A stretch of 64,000 bases of DNA, from NCBI GenBank assembly GCA_900110395.1, contig FODP01000010.1:124001-188000 (forward strand), in the 5' to 3' direction. The DNA comes from Rhodospirillales bacterium URHD0017 (GTDB lineage: Bacteria; Pseudomonadota; Alphaproteobacteria; Reyranellales; Reyranellaceae). The notes under the pieces are model-generated. The model made no database searches. It was not told the DNA's origin and saw only the letters and a list, made by a program, of their open reading frames with translations. The translations under genes and the position numbers were made by a program. Every line of letters begins with the position of its first letter. Within the stretch, counting starts at the first letter, position 1. Below are positions 9,474 to 17,180 of the stretch, piece after piece.

Positions 9474-11111
9474 TCAGCCTGATCCTGAAGGCGGCGCTTC
9501 TTCACGACGGCGCGCGAGACCGGCGGCACCGGCCTTGGCCTGGCGATCGTGCGGCAGAGGATTGCGGCCTTCGGTGGCGACGTCAGCCTTTTGCCGGCCA
9601 AACACGGCGCGCTCGAACACCCGCCCGACGTTGGCCGGCGATATGCCGCGCCCGTCGTCGGATACGTCGATGATGATGCTACTGGCCTCGCCGCGCGCGG
9701 CGATGCGCACCGAGGCCGCCGGCCCGCCATGCTGGAAGGCGTTCTCGACCAAGTTGGAAAGCGCGATATCGAGCGATTCGCAGTCGATTGCAGCCGGCAG
9801 TGTCGCCGACGCGCATTCGACGGAAAGCTCGCAGCCCTTGCCCGCCGCCATTGCCCTCGCCGCCTGCACGACATCGCACGGCTCCTCGCCGCTCGGCAGG
9901 AGCGCGTCGGCGCGCGCCAGTTCGAGGATACGGCGCACCAGCCGTTCGAGCCGCGCGGTGTCGCCCAGGATGTTCGACAGGAACCAGGCGCGCTCTTCCG
10001 CCGACATCTCCTCGAGATGATCGCGCAGAAGCTCGGTGCTGCCGCGGATGCCGGTGAGCGGCGTCTTGAGCTCGTGGCTGATGCTGAGCGCCAGCTCGCG
10101 CACATAGTCGGCGCGCATCTGCAGGGTACGCGCCAGCACGACGATGGATTCCGACAGCGACCGCGCCTCGCGCGTCATCGGCGCAGCGAGCGGCTCGACG
10201 GCGCGCACGTCGCCCGCCGCCACCCGCCGCGCCATCGCGGCAAGCTGGCGCGTCGGCCGCACCACGGTGTAGCCCGCGAACCAGGCCAGCGCCGCCACGG
10301 AAGCGACCAGCACGAGCGCCAGCGCCAGCAGCGCATGGCGTTTGCTGTACAGCGTCTGCACGATGTTGCGCGGGGTGCGCGACACCAGCACCGCGCCCAG
10401 CACGCGGCCGTCGGCCACCACCGGCACGGCGACGAACACACGCAGCTGCGTGGTACGGCTGATCGATTCCCAGCTCACCTCGCCGCTGAGCGGCGCGCGT
10501 TCGCGCAGCATCGCCACCGGCGCGCCCTGCAGGGCCTCGGCCACCTCCTCCTGCCTCACCATATCGAGGCCGAGGTCGGCATTCGCCGTCGAGGCGACGA
10601 CGATGCCGTGCGCGTCGACGATGCGGATGCCGGCCAGCGTCATCTCGCGCACGTTGGTCAGCACCGGCGCCAGCGTTCTGGCCACGCCGAGCGCGATCGG
10701 GTCGGCGGGGCGTGCGGCCGGCACGGGATCGGGCGCCCGCGGCAGGATCGGTGACTCGGCGAGATCGAGCTGGGGCAACAGCGCGCGCCAGCGCTCCGAC
10801 GAGGCGGGCGCGGGCGCCACGCCCCAATCGAACTTCGCCACCGGCATGGCGGCAAGCGCCTCGGGCGAGGCACGGTCGAGCCAGGCCGCGCGATAGGCGG
10901 CCGACAGCACGGCGGCCTGCGCCAGCAGCTCCGCCTCGGTCTGGCGGATCAGCGCGCTTTCGTAGAGTCGCAGGAAGCCGATCCCGCCCACCGGCAGCAG
11001 CAGCACCGCGAGGTACGTGGCGAGCAGCAGCGTGCGCACGCCCGGCAGGCGGCGGCGCGGACCCTCAGGTCGCTGGCCCTCAGGTCGCTGCAAGCCGGTA
11101 GCCGACGCCAT
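9474..11111 (-). CDS. creC: CreC-like sensor histidine kinase with inverted 3' end
   Basis: About 545 residues from the ATG at 11111, which overlaps the response-regulator gene by 32 bases (GTG at 11039 is an alternative). Two membrane helices bracket a periplasmic domain; a HAMP-like linker, the phospho-acceptor box SISHELKTPLTG (His about residue 346), the N box NLVENAFQHGG and the G1 box DVSDDGRGIS follow. After GRVFER the protein turns into unrelated sequence ending EEAPPSGSG. The missing G2 box and C-terminus are present on the opposite strand at 9498-9608. As it stands the ATP-binding lid is lost, so the kinase is probably inactive unless the segment flips back. The gene pairs with the CreB-like regulator. 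Confidence 0.75.
   Translation of the reverse strand: MASATGLQRPEGQRPEGPRRRLPGVRTLLLATYLAVLLLPVGGIGFLRLYESALIRQTEAELLAQAAVLSAAYRAAWLDRASPEALAAMPVAKFDWGVAPAPASSERWRALLPQLDLAESPILPRAPDPVPAARPADPIALGVARTLAPVLTNVREMTLAGIRIVDAHGIVVASTANADLGLDMVRQEEVAEALQGAPVAMLRERAPLSGEVSWESISRTTQLRVFVAVPVVADGRVLGAVLVSRTPRNIVQTLYSKRHALLALALVLVASVAALAWFAGYTVVRPTRQLAAMARRVAAGDVRAVEPLAAPMTREARSLSESIVVLARTLQMRADYVRELALSISHELKTPLTGIRGSTELLRDHLEEMSAEERAWFLSNILGDTARLERLVRRILELARADALLPSGEEPCDVVQAARAMAAGKGCELSVECASATLPAAIDCESLDIALSNLVENAFQHGGPAASVRIAARGEASSIIIDVSDDGRGISPANVGRVFERAVFGRQKADVATEGRNPLPHDRQAKAGAAGLARRREEAPPSGSG
9498..9608 (+). other. inverted segment carrying the G2 box of the creC-like kinase
   Basis: Read on the plus strand, this stretch encodes FFTTARETGGTGLGLAIVR and then RIAAFGGDVSLLPAKHG, the G2 box and last strand of a histidine kinase. 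Turning it round joins it in frame after VFER of the minus-strand kinase. If the shared GCGC is counted once, the tail then reads AAFRIRLRAA with a stop at 9463-9465 that abuts the livF stop. The flanks share only a palindromic GCGC (9494-9497 and within 9607-9612), and the right side has two extra bases. It is a short local inversion, either real or an assembly error. Confidence 0.8.
11062..11090. repeat. 15-bp tandem duplication at the creB/creC overlap
   Basis: Two copies of a 15-base unit (CCCTCAGGTCGCTGG and one with its last base different) stand head to tail. They encode RPEGQ-RPEG in the kinase N-terminus and each copy carries a TGA in the response-regulator frame, so the duplication does not change either reading frame. 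Confidence 0.7.
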
Positions 11112-11754
11112 GGACCGTCTCGATCGGATCACCGCCCACCGACTGGAACTTGGCGCGGATGTGGCGGACGTGGCTGTCAATGGTGCGGTCGCTGACGAAG
11201 CGCGCGCCAACGTAGGAGGCCGTCATCAGGTTCTCGCGCGTGAACACGCGGCGCGGCTGGGCGGCGATGGCTTTCAGCAAGGCGAACTCGGTGGCGGTCA
11301 GCGATACCGCCGCACCATCCCAGGAGGCCGCGATCGCCTCGAGGTCGACGACCAGCCGGCCGCGCACCAGCCGTTGCTCGGCGGTGACTGTCGGGCCCTT
11401 GCGGCGCAGCACGGTCTTCACCCGCGCCACCAGCTCGCGCGGGCTGAACGGCTTTACGACATAGTCGTCGGCGCCGAGTTCCAGCCCCAGGATGCGGTCC
11501 ATCTCCTCGTCCTTGGAGGTGAGGAAGATGATCGGCACGTCGCTGCTTTTGCGCAGTCGCTTGCACACCTCGGCGCCATCGAGCTCGGGCATGAGGATGT
11601 CCAGGACCACCAGCGCCGGCCCCTCGCGCGCCGCCAGCTCCAACGCGGCGAGCCCGTTGTCGGCCGGCAGCGGCTGATACCCCGCGCGGCGCAGCGCAAA
11701 GCACACGACGTCGCGGATGTGCGGATCGTCATCGACGACCAGGACCTTCTGCAT
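11080..11754 (-). CDS. creB: CreB-like OmpR-family response regulator
   Basis: A 224-residue regulator. The receiver has the acidic pocket VVDDDPH, the phospho-acceptor Asp52 in VVLDILMP, and the conserved lysine in DDYVVKPFSP; the C-terminal winged helix runs from about 125 and contains LTATEFALLKAIAAQPRRVFTRENL and TIDSHVRHIRAKF. It sits next to a transmembrane kinase and divergently from creD, the order expected for a CreBC/CreD envelope-stress circuit. The ATG at 11754 opens the family start MQKVLVVDDD. It probably binds the repeat array between it and creD. Confidence 0.82.
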   Translation of the reverse strand: MQKVLVVDDDPHIRDVVCFALRRAGYQPLPADNGLAALELAAREGPALVVLDILMPELDGAEVCKRLRKSSDVPIIFLTSKDEEMDRILGLELGADDYVVKPFSPRELVARVKTVLRRKGPTVTAEQRLVRGRLVVDLEAIAASWDGAAVSLTATEFALLKAIAAQPRRVFTRENLMTASYVGARFVSDRTIDSHVRHIRAKFQSVGGDPIETVHGVGYRLAAT

Positions 11755-11804
11755 GGGCCCGAGTCTAGCGTCCGCTCCGCCCCTGTCGACGGCTCGGGCG
11801 GCAT

Positions 11805-11865
11805 TTGCACCAAATCTCCACAAGCGCTGCACCGCCCTTGCACGCCGCCGCCGCACCGTCGGCAC
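11805..11865. promoter_or_regulatory. 11-bp-periodic direct-repeat operator upstream of creD
   Basis: Copies of the half-site TGCAC occur at 11806, 11828 and 11839, TCCAC at 11817, and GGCAC at 11861, all on one 11-bp register (the 11850 position is degenerate). The known E. coli cre tag is TTCAC-N6-TTCAC, which has the same 11-bp step. The array lies between the divergent creB-like and creD genes, 22 bases before the creD start codon, so it is a good candidate for the CreB binding site. Confidence 0.6.
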
Positions 11866-11886
11866 GGTCCATTCCTGGAGGTATCG

Positions 11887-13236
11887 ATGACCGACATCGC
11901 GGCGCCACCGCCGGCAGCCAACCCACCCCCGCAACCCCGCCGGCAGCTCGCCTCGCTCCTCGCCAGCGACAACCTGCTGGCCCGCGCCACGGTGCTCGGC
12001 CTGCTGACCCTGGTCCTGCTCATCCCGCTCAGCATGATCGGCGGCGTCATCGCCGACCGACGCACCTACGAGGCCGAGGCAACCAAGGGCGTCAGCGAGG
12101 CCTGGAGTGGCCCGCAGGTCTTTGCCGGCCCGATGATCATCTTGCCCTACCGCCGCGCCGAGGGGCACTCGATCTCCATGCTGACGCTCTTGCCGGAGAA
12201 ACTCACGATCGACGGCCGCATCGTACCCGAGCAGCGACGCCGCGGCCTGTTCGCGGTCAATGTCTACAACGCCACACTCGACGTCGTGGCGGAGTTCCAG
12301 ACCGCAGAGCTGCGCTCGCTGACCGCCGATGGCCGCCTCGCCGACTGGCCCGCAGCCCGCCTTGAGGTCGGGTTGAGCGACATCCGTTCGATCGATAGCG
12401 CCACGGTCGAGGTTGACGGGCAGAAGTTCGACTGGGGGCCAGGCGAGGGCAGCAGCGTACTTTCCGCCCTCAGCGCGAAGCTCGGCACGCTGGCACTGGA
12501 TGGCCGCGAGACGGTTTCGGTCCGCTTCAGCCTCAGCCTGGCCGGCAGCGGCAAGCTCAGCCTGGTACCGCTCGGCCGCCGCACCGAGGTGACGCTTGCC
12601 GCGCCCTGGCCAGCCCCCAGCTTCACCGGGCGGCTACCCTTGAGCCAGACCGTCGACCGCGACGGCTTTCGCGCCCGCTGGTCCGTCTCTCATCTCGGCC
12701 GGCCGTTCGGCCAGCTCTCGGATGGCGCCAGCCTGCGCTACGAGTGGTGGGCCAAGACCATTCTCGAATCCGCCTTCGGCGTGACACTGCTGACGCCGGT
12801 CGACGCCTATCGCGAGACCGATCGGGCGATCAAGTACGGCATCATGTTCATCGGCCTCACCTTCGTGGCCTGCCTGCTGTTCGAAATAGCGACCGGCACG
12901 CGGCCGCACGCGGCGCAGTACGGTTTGATCGGCCTCGCGCTCTGCGTCTTCTACCTGCTACTTCTGTCGATCGCCGAGCAGGTCGGTTTCGCGCTCGCCT
13001 ACGTCATTAGTGCCGCGGCCGTTGTCGTCCAGGCCACGATGTACAACTGGGCCCTGAGGCGCCGGGCCGGCCCGGCGCTGGTTTTCGGCGCCATCCTCGC
13101 CGGCCTCTATGCCGGGCTCTATGTCCTGTTGCAGCTGGAAGACGTCGCCCTGCTCACCGGCTCGGTGCTGCTGTTCGCGGTCCTGTCGGTGGCGATGTGG
13201 CTCACCCGCAACATCCATCGTCCGCAGACTGCATAG
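11887..13236 (+). CDS. creD: CreD-family inner membrane protein
   Basis: A 449-residue inner-membrane protein of the CreD (Cet) family. A cytoplasmic N-terminus is followed by a membrane helix LGLLTLVLLIPLSMIGGVIADR, a large ~290-residue periplasmic domain with the family motif GPMIILPYRR, and five to six C-terminal helices starting near YGIMFIGLTFVACLLFE. GGAGGT lies upstream of the ATG at 11887. In enterobacteria CreD is the main target of CreBC and helps keep the envelope intact; the divergent CreBC-like pair and the repeat array suggest the same control here. A terminator hairpin follows. Confidence 0.88.
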   Translation: MTDIAAPPPAANPPPQPRRQLASLLASDNLLARATVLGLLTLVLLIPLSMIGGVIADRRTYEAEATKGVSEAWSGPQVFAGPMIILPYRRAEGHSISMLTLLPEKLTIDGRIVPEQRRRGLFAVNVYNATLDVVAEFQTAELRSLTADGRLADWPAARLEVGLSDIRSIDSATVEVDGQKFDWGPGEGSSVLSALSAKLGTLALDGRETVSVRFSLSLAGSGKLSLVPLGRRTEVTLAAPWPAPSFTGRLPLSQTVDRDGFRARWSVSHLGRPFGQLSDGASLRYEWWAKTILESAFGVTLLTPVDAYRETDRAIKYGIMFIGLTFVACLLFEIATGTRPHAAQYGLIGLALCVFYLLLLSIAEQVGFALAYVISAAAVVVQATMYNWALRRRAGPALVFGAILAGLYAGLYVLLQLEDVALLTGSVLLFAVLSVAMWLTRNIHRPQTA

Positions 13237-13250
13237 AAGGACGAAAAGGC

Positions 13251-13274
13251 GCGGCCGTTCGACCGGACGGCCGC
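13251..13274 (+). terminator. hairpin terminator after creD
   Basis: An 8-bp stem GCGGCCGT / ACGGCCGC with an eight-base loop followed by TTGCCTTTC, 14 bases after the creD stop. It separates creD from the polyamine importer genes. Confidence 0.6.
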
Positions 13275-13326
13275 TTGCCTTTCACAGGGCCCGCCGGAAT
13301 GATGCCGCGTCGTTCCGGAGAACTTT

Positions 13327-14409
13327 ATGCGCCTGCCCCTTCTCGTCTCCCTGCTCGCCCTCGCGGTCACACCCGCGTTCGGCCAGGGGCAGGTCAATGT
13401 CTACAACTGGTCCGACTATATCGCCGAGGACCAGCTGAAGGCCTTCGCCAAGGACAGCGGCATCAAGGTCAACTACACGACCTACGATTCCAACGAGATC
13501 CTCGAAGCCAAGCTGCGCGCCGGCCGCTCGGGCTACGACGTCGTGGTGCCGACGGCCTCGCCGTTCTTCGTGCGCCAGCTCGCCGCCGGCCTCTACAAGC
13601 CACTCGACAAGGCCAGGCTCAAAAACCTCAGGAACCTCGATCCCGAGATCATGGCGGCGCTGGCCAAGTACGATCCCGGTAACGCCCATGGCATCCCCTG
13701 GATGTGGGGCACCACGGGCATCGGCTACAACGTCGCCGCCATCAAGAAGCGCATGGCCGATGCGCCGGTCGATTCGCTCAGGATGATCTTCGATCCCGCG
13801 ATCGTGTCGAAGTTCGCCGACTGTGGCGTCATGGTCCTCGACAGCGCCACCGACGTCTTCCCGGCGGCGCTGAAGTACCTCGGTCTCGACCCCGATTCCA
13901 AGAAGCCCGAGGACCTCGTCAAGGCGGCCGACGTCGTGAAGGCGGTGCGGCCCTTCATCCGCAAGTTCCACTCCTCGGAGTACATCAATGCGCTGGCCGG
14001 CGGCGACATCTGCCTCGCCTTCGGCTACTCCGGCGACATCTTCCAGGCACGCGACCGCGCCGCCAAGGCGAAGGACAAGCAGGACATAGCCTACGCCATC
14101 CCGCGCGAGGGCTCGCTGCTCTGGATCGACGTCGCGGCGATCCCCAAGGACGCCCCCAACGCCGATAACGCACTGCGCTTCCTCGACTTCATGCTGGAGC
14201 CCAAGGTCGCGGCGGCATCGAGCGAGCTCACGGGCTACGCCAACGCCAACCTGCCGGCGACGGCGCTGCTGCCCAAGGACATTTCTGGCAACCCATTGAT
14301 CTATCCGCCGGCCAACGTGCGCGCCACGTTCTACACCATCACCGCCGGCAACGCCGAGCAGACGCGCGAGCGCACCCGGCTATGGACCACGGTGAAGACG
14401 GGACGATGA
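13327..14409 (+). CDS. potF: spermidine/putrescine ABC importer, binding protein
   Basis: A 360-residue periplasmic receptor of the PotD/PotF family. A signal peptide (MRLPLLVSLLALAVTPAFG) is followed by the family start GQVNVYNWSDYIAEDQLKAF; later marks are GYDVVVPTASPFFVRQL and GIPWMWGTTGIGYNV. GGAG sits upstream of the ATG. It heads a four-gene importer cluster with the ATPase one base after the stop codon. The lineage with NVYNWSDYI is usually putrescine or spermidine specific, but other diamines cannot be excluded. Confidence 0.88.
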   Translation: MRLPLLVSLLALAVTPAFGQGQVNVYNWSDYIAEDQLKAFAKDSGIKVNYTTYDSNEILEAKLRAGRSGYDVVVPTASPFFVRQLAAGLYKPLDKARLKNLRNLDPEIMAALAKYDPGNAHGIPWMWGTTGIGYNVAAIKKRMADAPVDSLRMIFDPAIVSKFADCGVMVLDSATDVFPAALKYLGLDPDSKKPEDLVKAADVVKAVRPFIRKFHSSEYINALAGGDICLAFGYSGDIFQARDRAAKAKDKQDIAYAIPREGSLLWIDVAAIPKDAPNADNALRFLDFMLEPKVAAASSELTGYANANLPATALLPKDISGNPLIYPPANVRATFYTITAGNAEQTRERTRLWTTVKTGR

Positions 14410-14410
14410 C

Positions 14411-15412
14411 TTGAACGCCCAGCCGATCGTCAGCATCGCCGGGGTCAGCAAGCGCTTCGGCGCGATCGTCGCGGTCGACGGCGTCGATCTCGACATTCGG
14501 CGTGGCGAGCTGTTCGCGCTGCTGGGCGGTTCGGGCTGCGGCAAGACCACCCTGCTGCGCATGATCGCGGGGTTCGAGACGCCCGACACCGGCCGCATCC
14601 TGATCGACGGCCAGGATATGGCCGGCGTGCCGCCGCATCGCCGGCCGGTCAACATGATGTTCCAGTCCTACGCCCTCTTCCCGCACATGGACGTGGCGGA
14701 GAACGTGGCCTATGGCCTGCGCCGCGAGGGCCTGCCGGCAGGCGAGATCGCGCGGCGCGTCGGCGAGGCGCTGGACCAAGTGCGGTTGGCCGACCACGGC
14801 AAGCGCCGGCCAGCACAGCTTTCGGGCGGCCAGCGCCAGCGCGTGGCGCTCGCCCGCGCGCTGATCAAGCGGCCCAAGCTCCTGCTGCTCGACGAGCCGC
14901 TGGCCGCGCTCGACCGCAAGCTGCGCGAGGGCACGCGCTTTGAGCTGGTGCGTCTGCAGGAGCAGCTCGGTCTCACCTTCGTCATGGTGACGCACGACCA
15001 GGAGGAGGCGATGTCCATGGCCGGTCGGCTGGCCGTCATGAACGAGGGCCGCATCGTCCAGGTCGGCACGCCGCACGAGGTCTACGAGCACCCGCGCTCG
15101 CGCTTCGTCGCCGACTTCATCGGCATCGCCAATATCCTGCCGGTCGAAGGCGGCCGCGCCTGGCTGGCGCTGCGGCCCGAGAAGATCGCCCTGTTCGCTG
15201 CCCGGCCCAACACCGACCGCGCCGAGCAGGGCCGCATCGTCGACGTCGCCTACGAAGGCGACCGCTCGCTCTACCGCGTCGGGCTTGTGGACGGCAGCAT
15301 GATCCTGGTCTCCACCGCCAACGTCGCCCGCGAACCACGTGAGCCCTGGCCGCGCGGCCAAGAGGTATGGCTGGGCTGGGCGAATGATGCGGGGCAGAGG
15401 CTCAATGAGTAG
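14411..15412 (+). CDS. potG: polyamine ABC importer ATPase
   Basis: A 333-residue ATPase of the PotA/PotG family. Walker A is GGSGCGKTT, the signature LSGGQRQRVALARALI, Walker B LLLLDEPLAALDRKL; a C-terminal TOBE-like domain starts near residue 235 and includes ALRPEKIALF. The most likely start is the TTG at 14411, because no in-frame ATG lies between the preceding stop and the conserved region. A long inverted repeat follows four bases after the stop and separates it from the permease genes. Confidence 0.87.
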   Translation: MNAQPIVSIAGVSKRFGAIVAVDGVDLDIRRGELFALLGGSGCGKTTLLRMIAGFETPDTGRILIDGQDMAGVPPHRRPVNMMFQSYALFPHMDVAENVAYGLRREGLPAGEIARRVGEALDQVRLADHGKRRPAQLSGGQRQRVALARALIKRPKLLLLDEPLAALDRKLREGTRFELVRLQEQLGLTFVMVTHDQEEAMSMAGRLAVMNEGRIVQVGTPHEVYEHPRSRFVADFIGIANILPVEGGRAWLALRPEKIALFAARPNTDRAEQGRIVDVAYEGDRSLYRVGLVDGSMILVSTANVAREPREPWPRGQEVWLGWANDAGQRLNE

Positions 15413-15415
15413 TTT

Positions 15416-15494
15416 GCTGGGGGCGCGCCACTCCAGTGGCGCGATCTTCTCTCACCTCAACAAAGACGCGCCACTGGAGTGGCGCGCCCCCAGC
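15416..15494. repeat. REP-like 28-bp perfect inverted repeat inside the polyamine operon
   Basis: The arms 15416-15443 and 15467-15494 are perfect reverse complements of 28 bases with a 23-base loop. Each arm is itself nearly palindromic around CACTCCAGTG. The element fills almost the whole gap between the ATPase and the first permease gene, ending seven bases before the permease ATG, so its RNA hairpin could affect expression of the permeases. Confidence 0.85.
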
Positions 15495-15501
15495 TAAGAC
15501 C

Positions 15502-16338
15502 ATGCGCCTCGTCATCGCGCTGCCCTACGTCTGGCTCGCCACCTTCTTCCTGCTGCCGTTCGCGCTGGTGCTGGCGATTGCCTTCGGCACCAACAATCCC
15601 GACGCCGTGCCGCCGATCGATCTCGGCGTCTCGCTGAAGAACTTCACCCTGCTCTTCACCGACGATCTCTACCTCGCAGCCTGGCTGGGCTCGCTGCGCA
15701 TCGCCGCAACCTCGACGCTGGTCACCCTGCTGCTGGGCTATCCCATGGCCTACGCCATCACCCGCGCGCGGCCCTCGCTCCGGCCGCTGCTGCTGATGGC
15801 CGTCATCCTGCCGTTCTGGACGTCGTTCCTGATCCGCGTCTACGCCTGGATGGGCCTGCTCTCCAGCAACGGCATCCTCAACCAGTTCCTGCGCAACACC
15901 GGCCTGGTCGCCGATCCCGGCACCATCCTGGGCACCGAATGGGCGGTCCATCTCGGCATCGTCTACGCCTACCTGCCCTTCATGGTGCTGCCGCTCTACG
16001 CCTCGCTGGAGAAGCTCGACACCAGCCTCCTGGAAGCCGCGGCCGACCTCGGCGCCAGCCCGATCACAGCCTTCTTCACCGTCACCCTGCCGCAGTCCCT
16101 GCCCGGCGTCGTCGCCGGCTGCCTGCTGGTGTTCATCCCGGCCGTCGGCGAGTTCGTCATCCCCGACCTTCTGGGTGGCACCGACACGTTGATGATCGGC
16201 AAGGTGCTGTGGGACGAGTTCTTCCTCAACTCCGACTGGCCGCTCGCCTCGGCGGTGGCGATCTGCCTGCTGGTTCTGCTGGTGGGACCGATCGCCCTCT
16301 TCCAGCGCCAGCAGGCTAAAAGCCTGGAGCGGCAGTGA
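15502..16338 (+). CDS. potH: polyamine ABC importer permease, PotB/PotH type
   Basis: A 278-residue polytopic permease. It starts MRLVIALPYVWLATFFLLPF, has six hydrophobic segments and the ATPase-contact EAA loop LLEAAADLGASPITAFFTVTLP. The ATG at 15502 is preferred over upstream codons in the frame because those lie within the inverted-repeat element and would encode a non-family extension. It overlaps the second permease gene by one base (TGATG). Confidence 0.88.
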   Translation: MRLVIALPYVWLATFFLLPFALVLAIAFGTNNPDAVPPIDLGVSLKNFTLLFTDDLYLAAWLGSLRIAATSTLVTLLLGYPMAYAITRARPSLRPLLLMAVILPFWTSFLIRVYAWMGLLSSNGILNQFLRNTGLVADPGTILGTEWAVHLGIVYAYLPFMVLPLYASLEKLDTSLLEAAADLGASPITAFFTVTLPQSLPGVVAGCLLVFIPAVGEFVIPDLLGGTDTLMIGKVLWDEFFLNSDWPLASAVAICLLVLLVGPIALFQRQQAKSLERQ

Positions 16339-17129
16339 TGGTTGGGCGCGCCCGCTTCGCCTTGACTGTGCTGGCTTTCGGCTACGCCTTCCTCTACCTG
16401 CCGATCGCGTTGGTGATCCTCTATTCGTTTAACGAATCGCGCCTGGTGACCGTGTGGGCGGGCTTCTCCACCAAATGGTGGAGTGCGCTTTTCGCCAACG
16501 AGGCGATGCTGCGCGCCGCCTGGCTGTCGCTGCGCATCGCGCTGGTCAGCGCCACCGTGGCCGCCGTCATCGGCCTCGCCGCAGGCTACGTGCTGGCCCG
16601 CGTGCCACGCTTCTTCGGCCGCACCCTGTTCGGCAGCCTGGTGATCGCGCCCATGGTCATGCCCGAGGTGGTGATGGGCATCTCCATGCTGCTGCTGTTC
16701 GTGGTCTCCGACCAGCTCGTGAGCTGGCCCAACCGCGGCTTCCTCACCATCGCCATCGCCCACATCACCTTCTCGATCGCCTTCGTGGCCGTCGTCGTGC
16801 AGGCCCGCCTCGCCGACTTCGACCGCTCGCTGGAAGAAGCGGCAATGGATCTCGGCGCCACGCCGTGGACCACCTTCCGCACCATCACCCTGCCGCTGAT
16901 CGCGCCGGCGGTCGGCTCGGGCTGGCTGCTTGCCTTCACGCTGTCGCTCGACGACCTGATCCTGACCCAGTTCGTCGCCGGCGCGCAGTCCGAGACGCTG
17001 CCGATGCGCGTCTATTCCAGCGTGCGGCTGGGCGTCGATCCGCAGATCAATGCGCTCGCCACCATCATCGTGGCCGTCGCCGCCTGTGCGCTAATTTTTT
17101 CCGGCTGGCTGACGCGCCGGAAAGCCTGA
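16338..17129 (+). CDS. potI: polyamine ABC importer permease, PotC/PotI type
   Basis: A 263-residue polytopic permease, partner of the preceding one. Marks are the N-terminal segment FALTVLAFGYAFLYLPIALV followed by ILYSFNESR, and the EAA loop LEEAAMDLGATPWTTFRTITLP. Six hydrophobic segments are visible. The ATG at 16338 overlaps the preceding stop; a GTG one codon earlier is possible. It closes the polyamine importer. Confidence 0.88.
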   Translation: MVGRARFALTVLAFGYAFLYLPIALVILYSFNESRLVTVWAGFSTKWWSALFANEAMLRAAWLSLRIALVSATVAAVIGLAAGYVLARVPRFFGRTLFGSLVIAPMVMPEVVMGISMLLLFVVSDQLVSWPNRGFLTIAIAHITFSIAFVAVVVQARLADFDRSLEEAAMDLGATPWTTFRTITLPLIAPAVGSGWLLAFTLSLDDLILTQFVAGAQSETLPMRVYSSVRLGVDPQINALATIIVAVAACALIFSGWLTRRKA

Positions 17130-17180
17130 GCTAAGCTCGCCGCCACGGGAAGAAGAATTTGCTGTTGGGAGGGAACCGGG

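Noticed and set aside
9549..10754. A long plus-strand frame opposite the kinase gene
   Set aside because: Its first ~20 codons are the displaced kinase G2 box; the remainder is antisense of the kinase, rich in Arg and His, with no family pattern.
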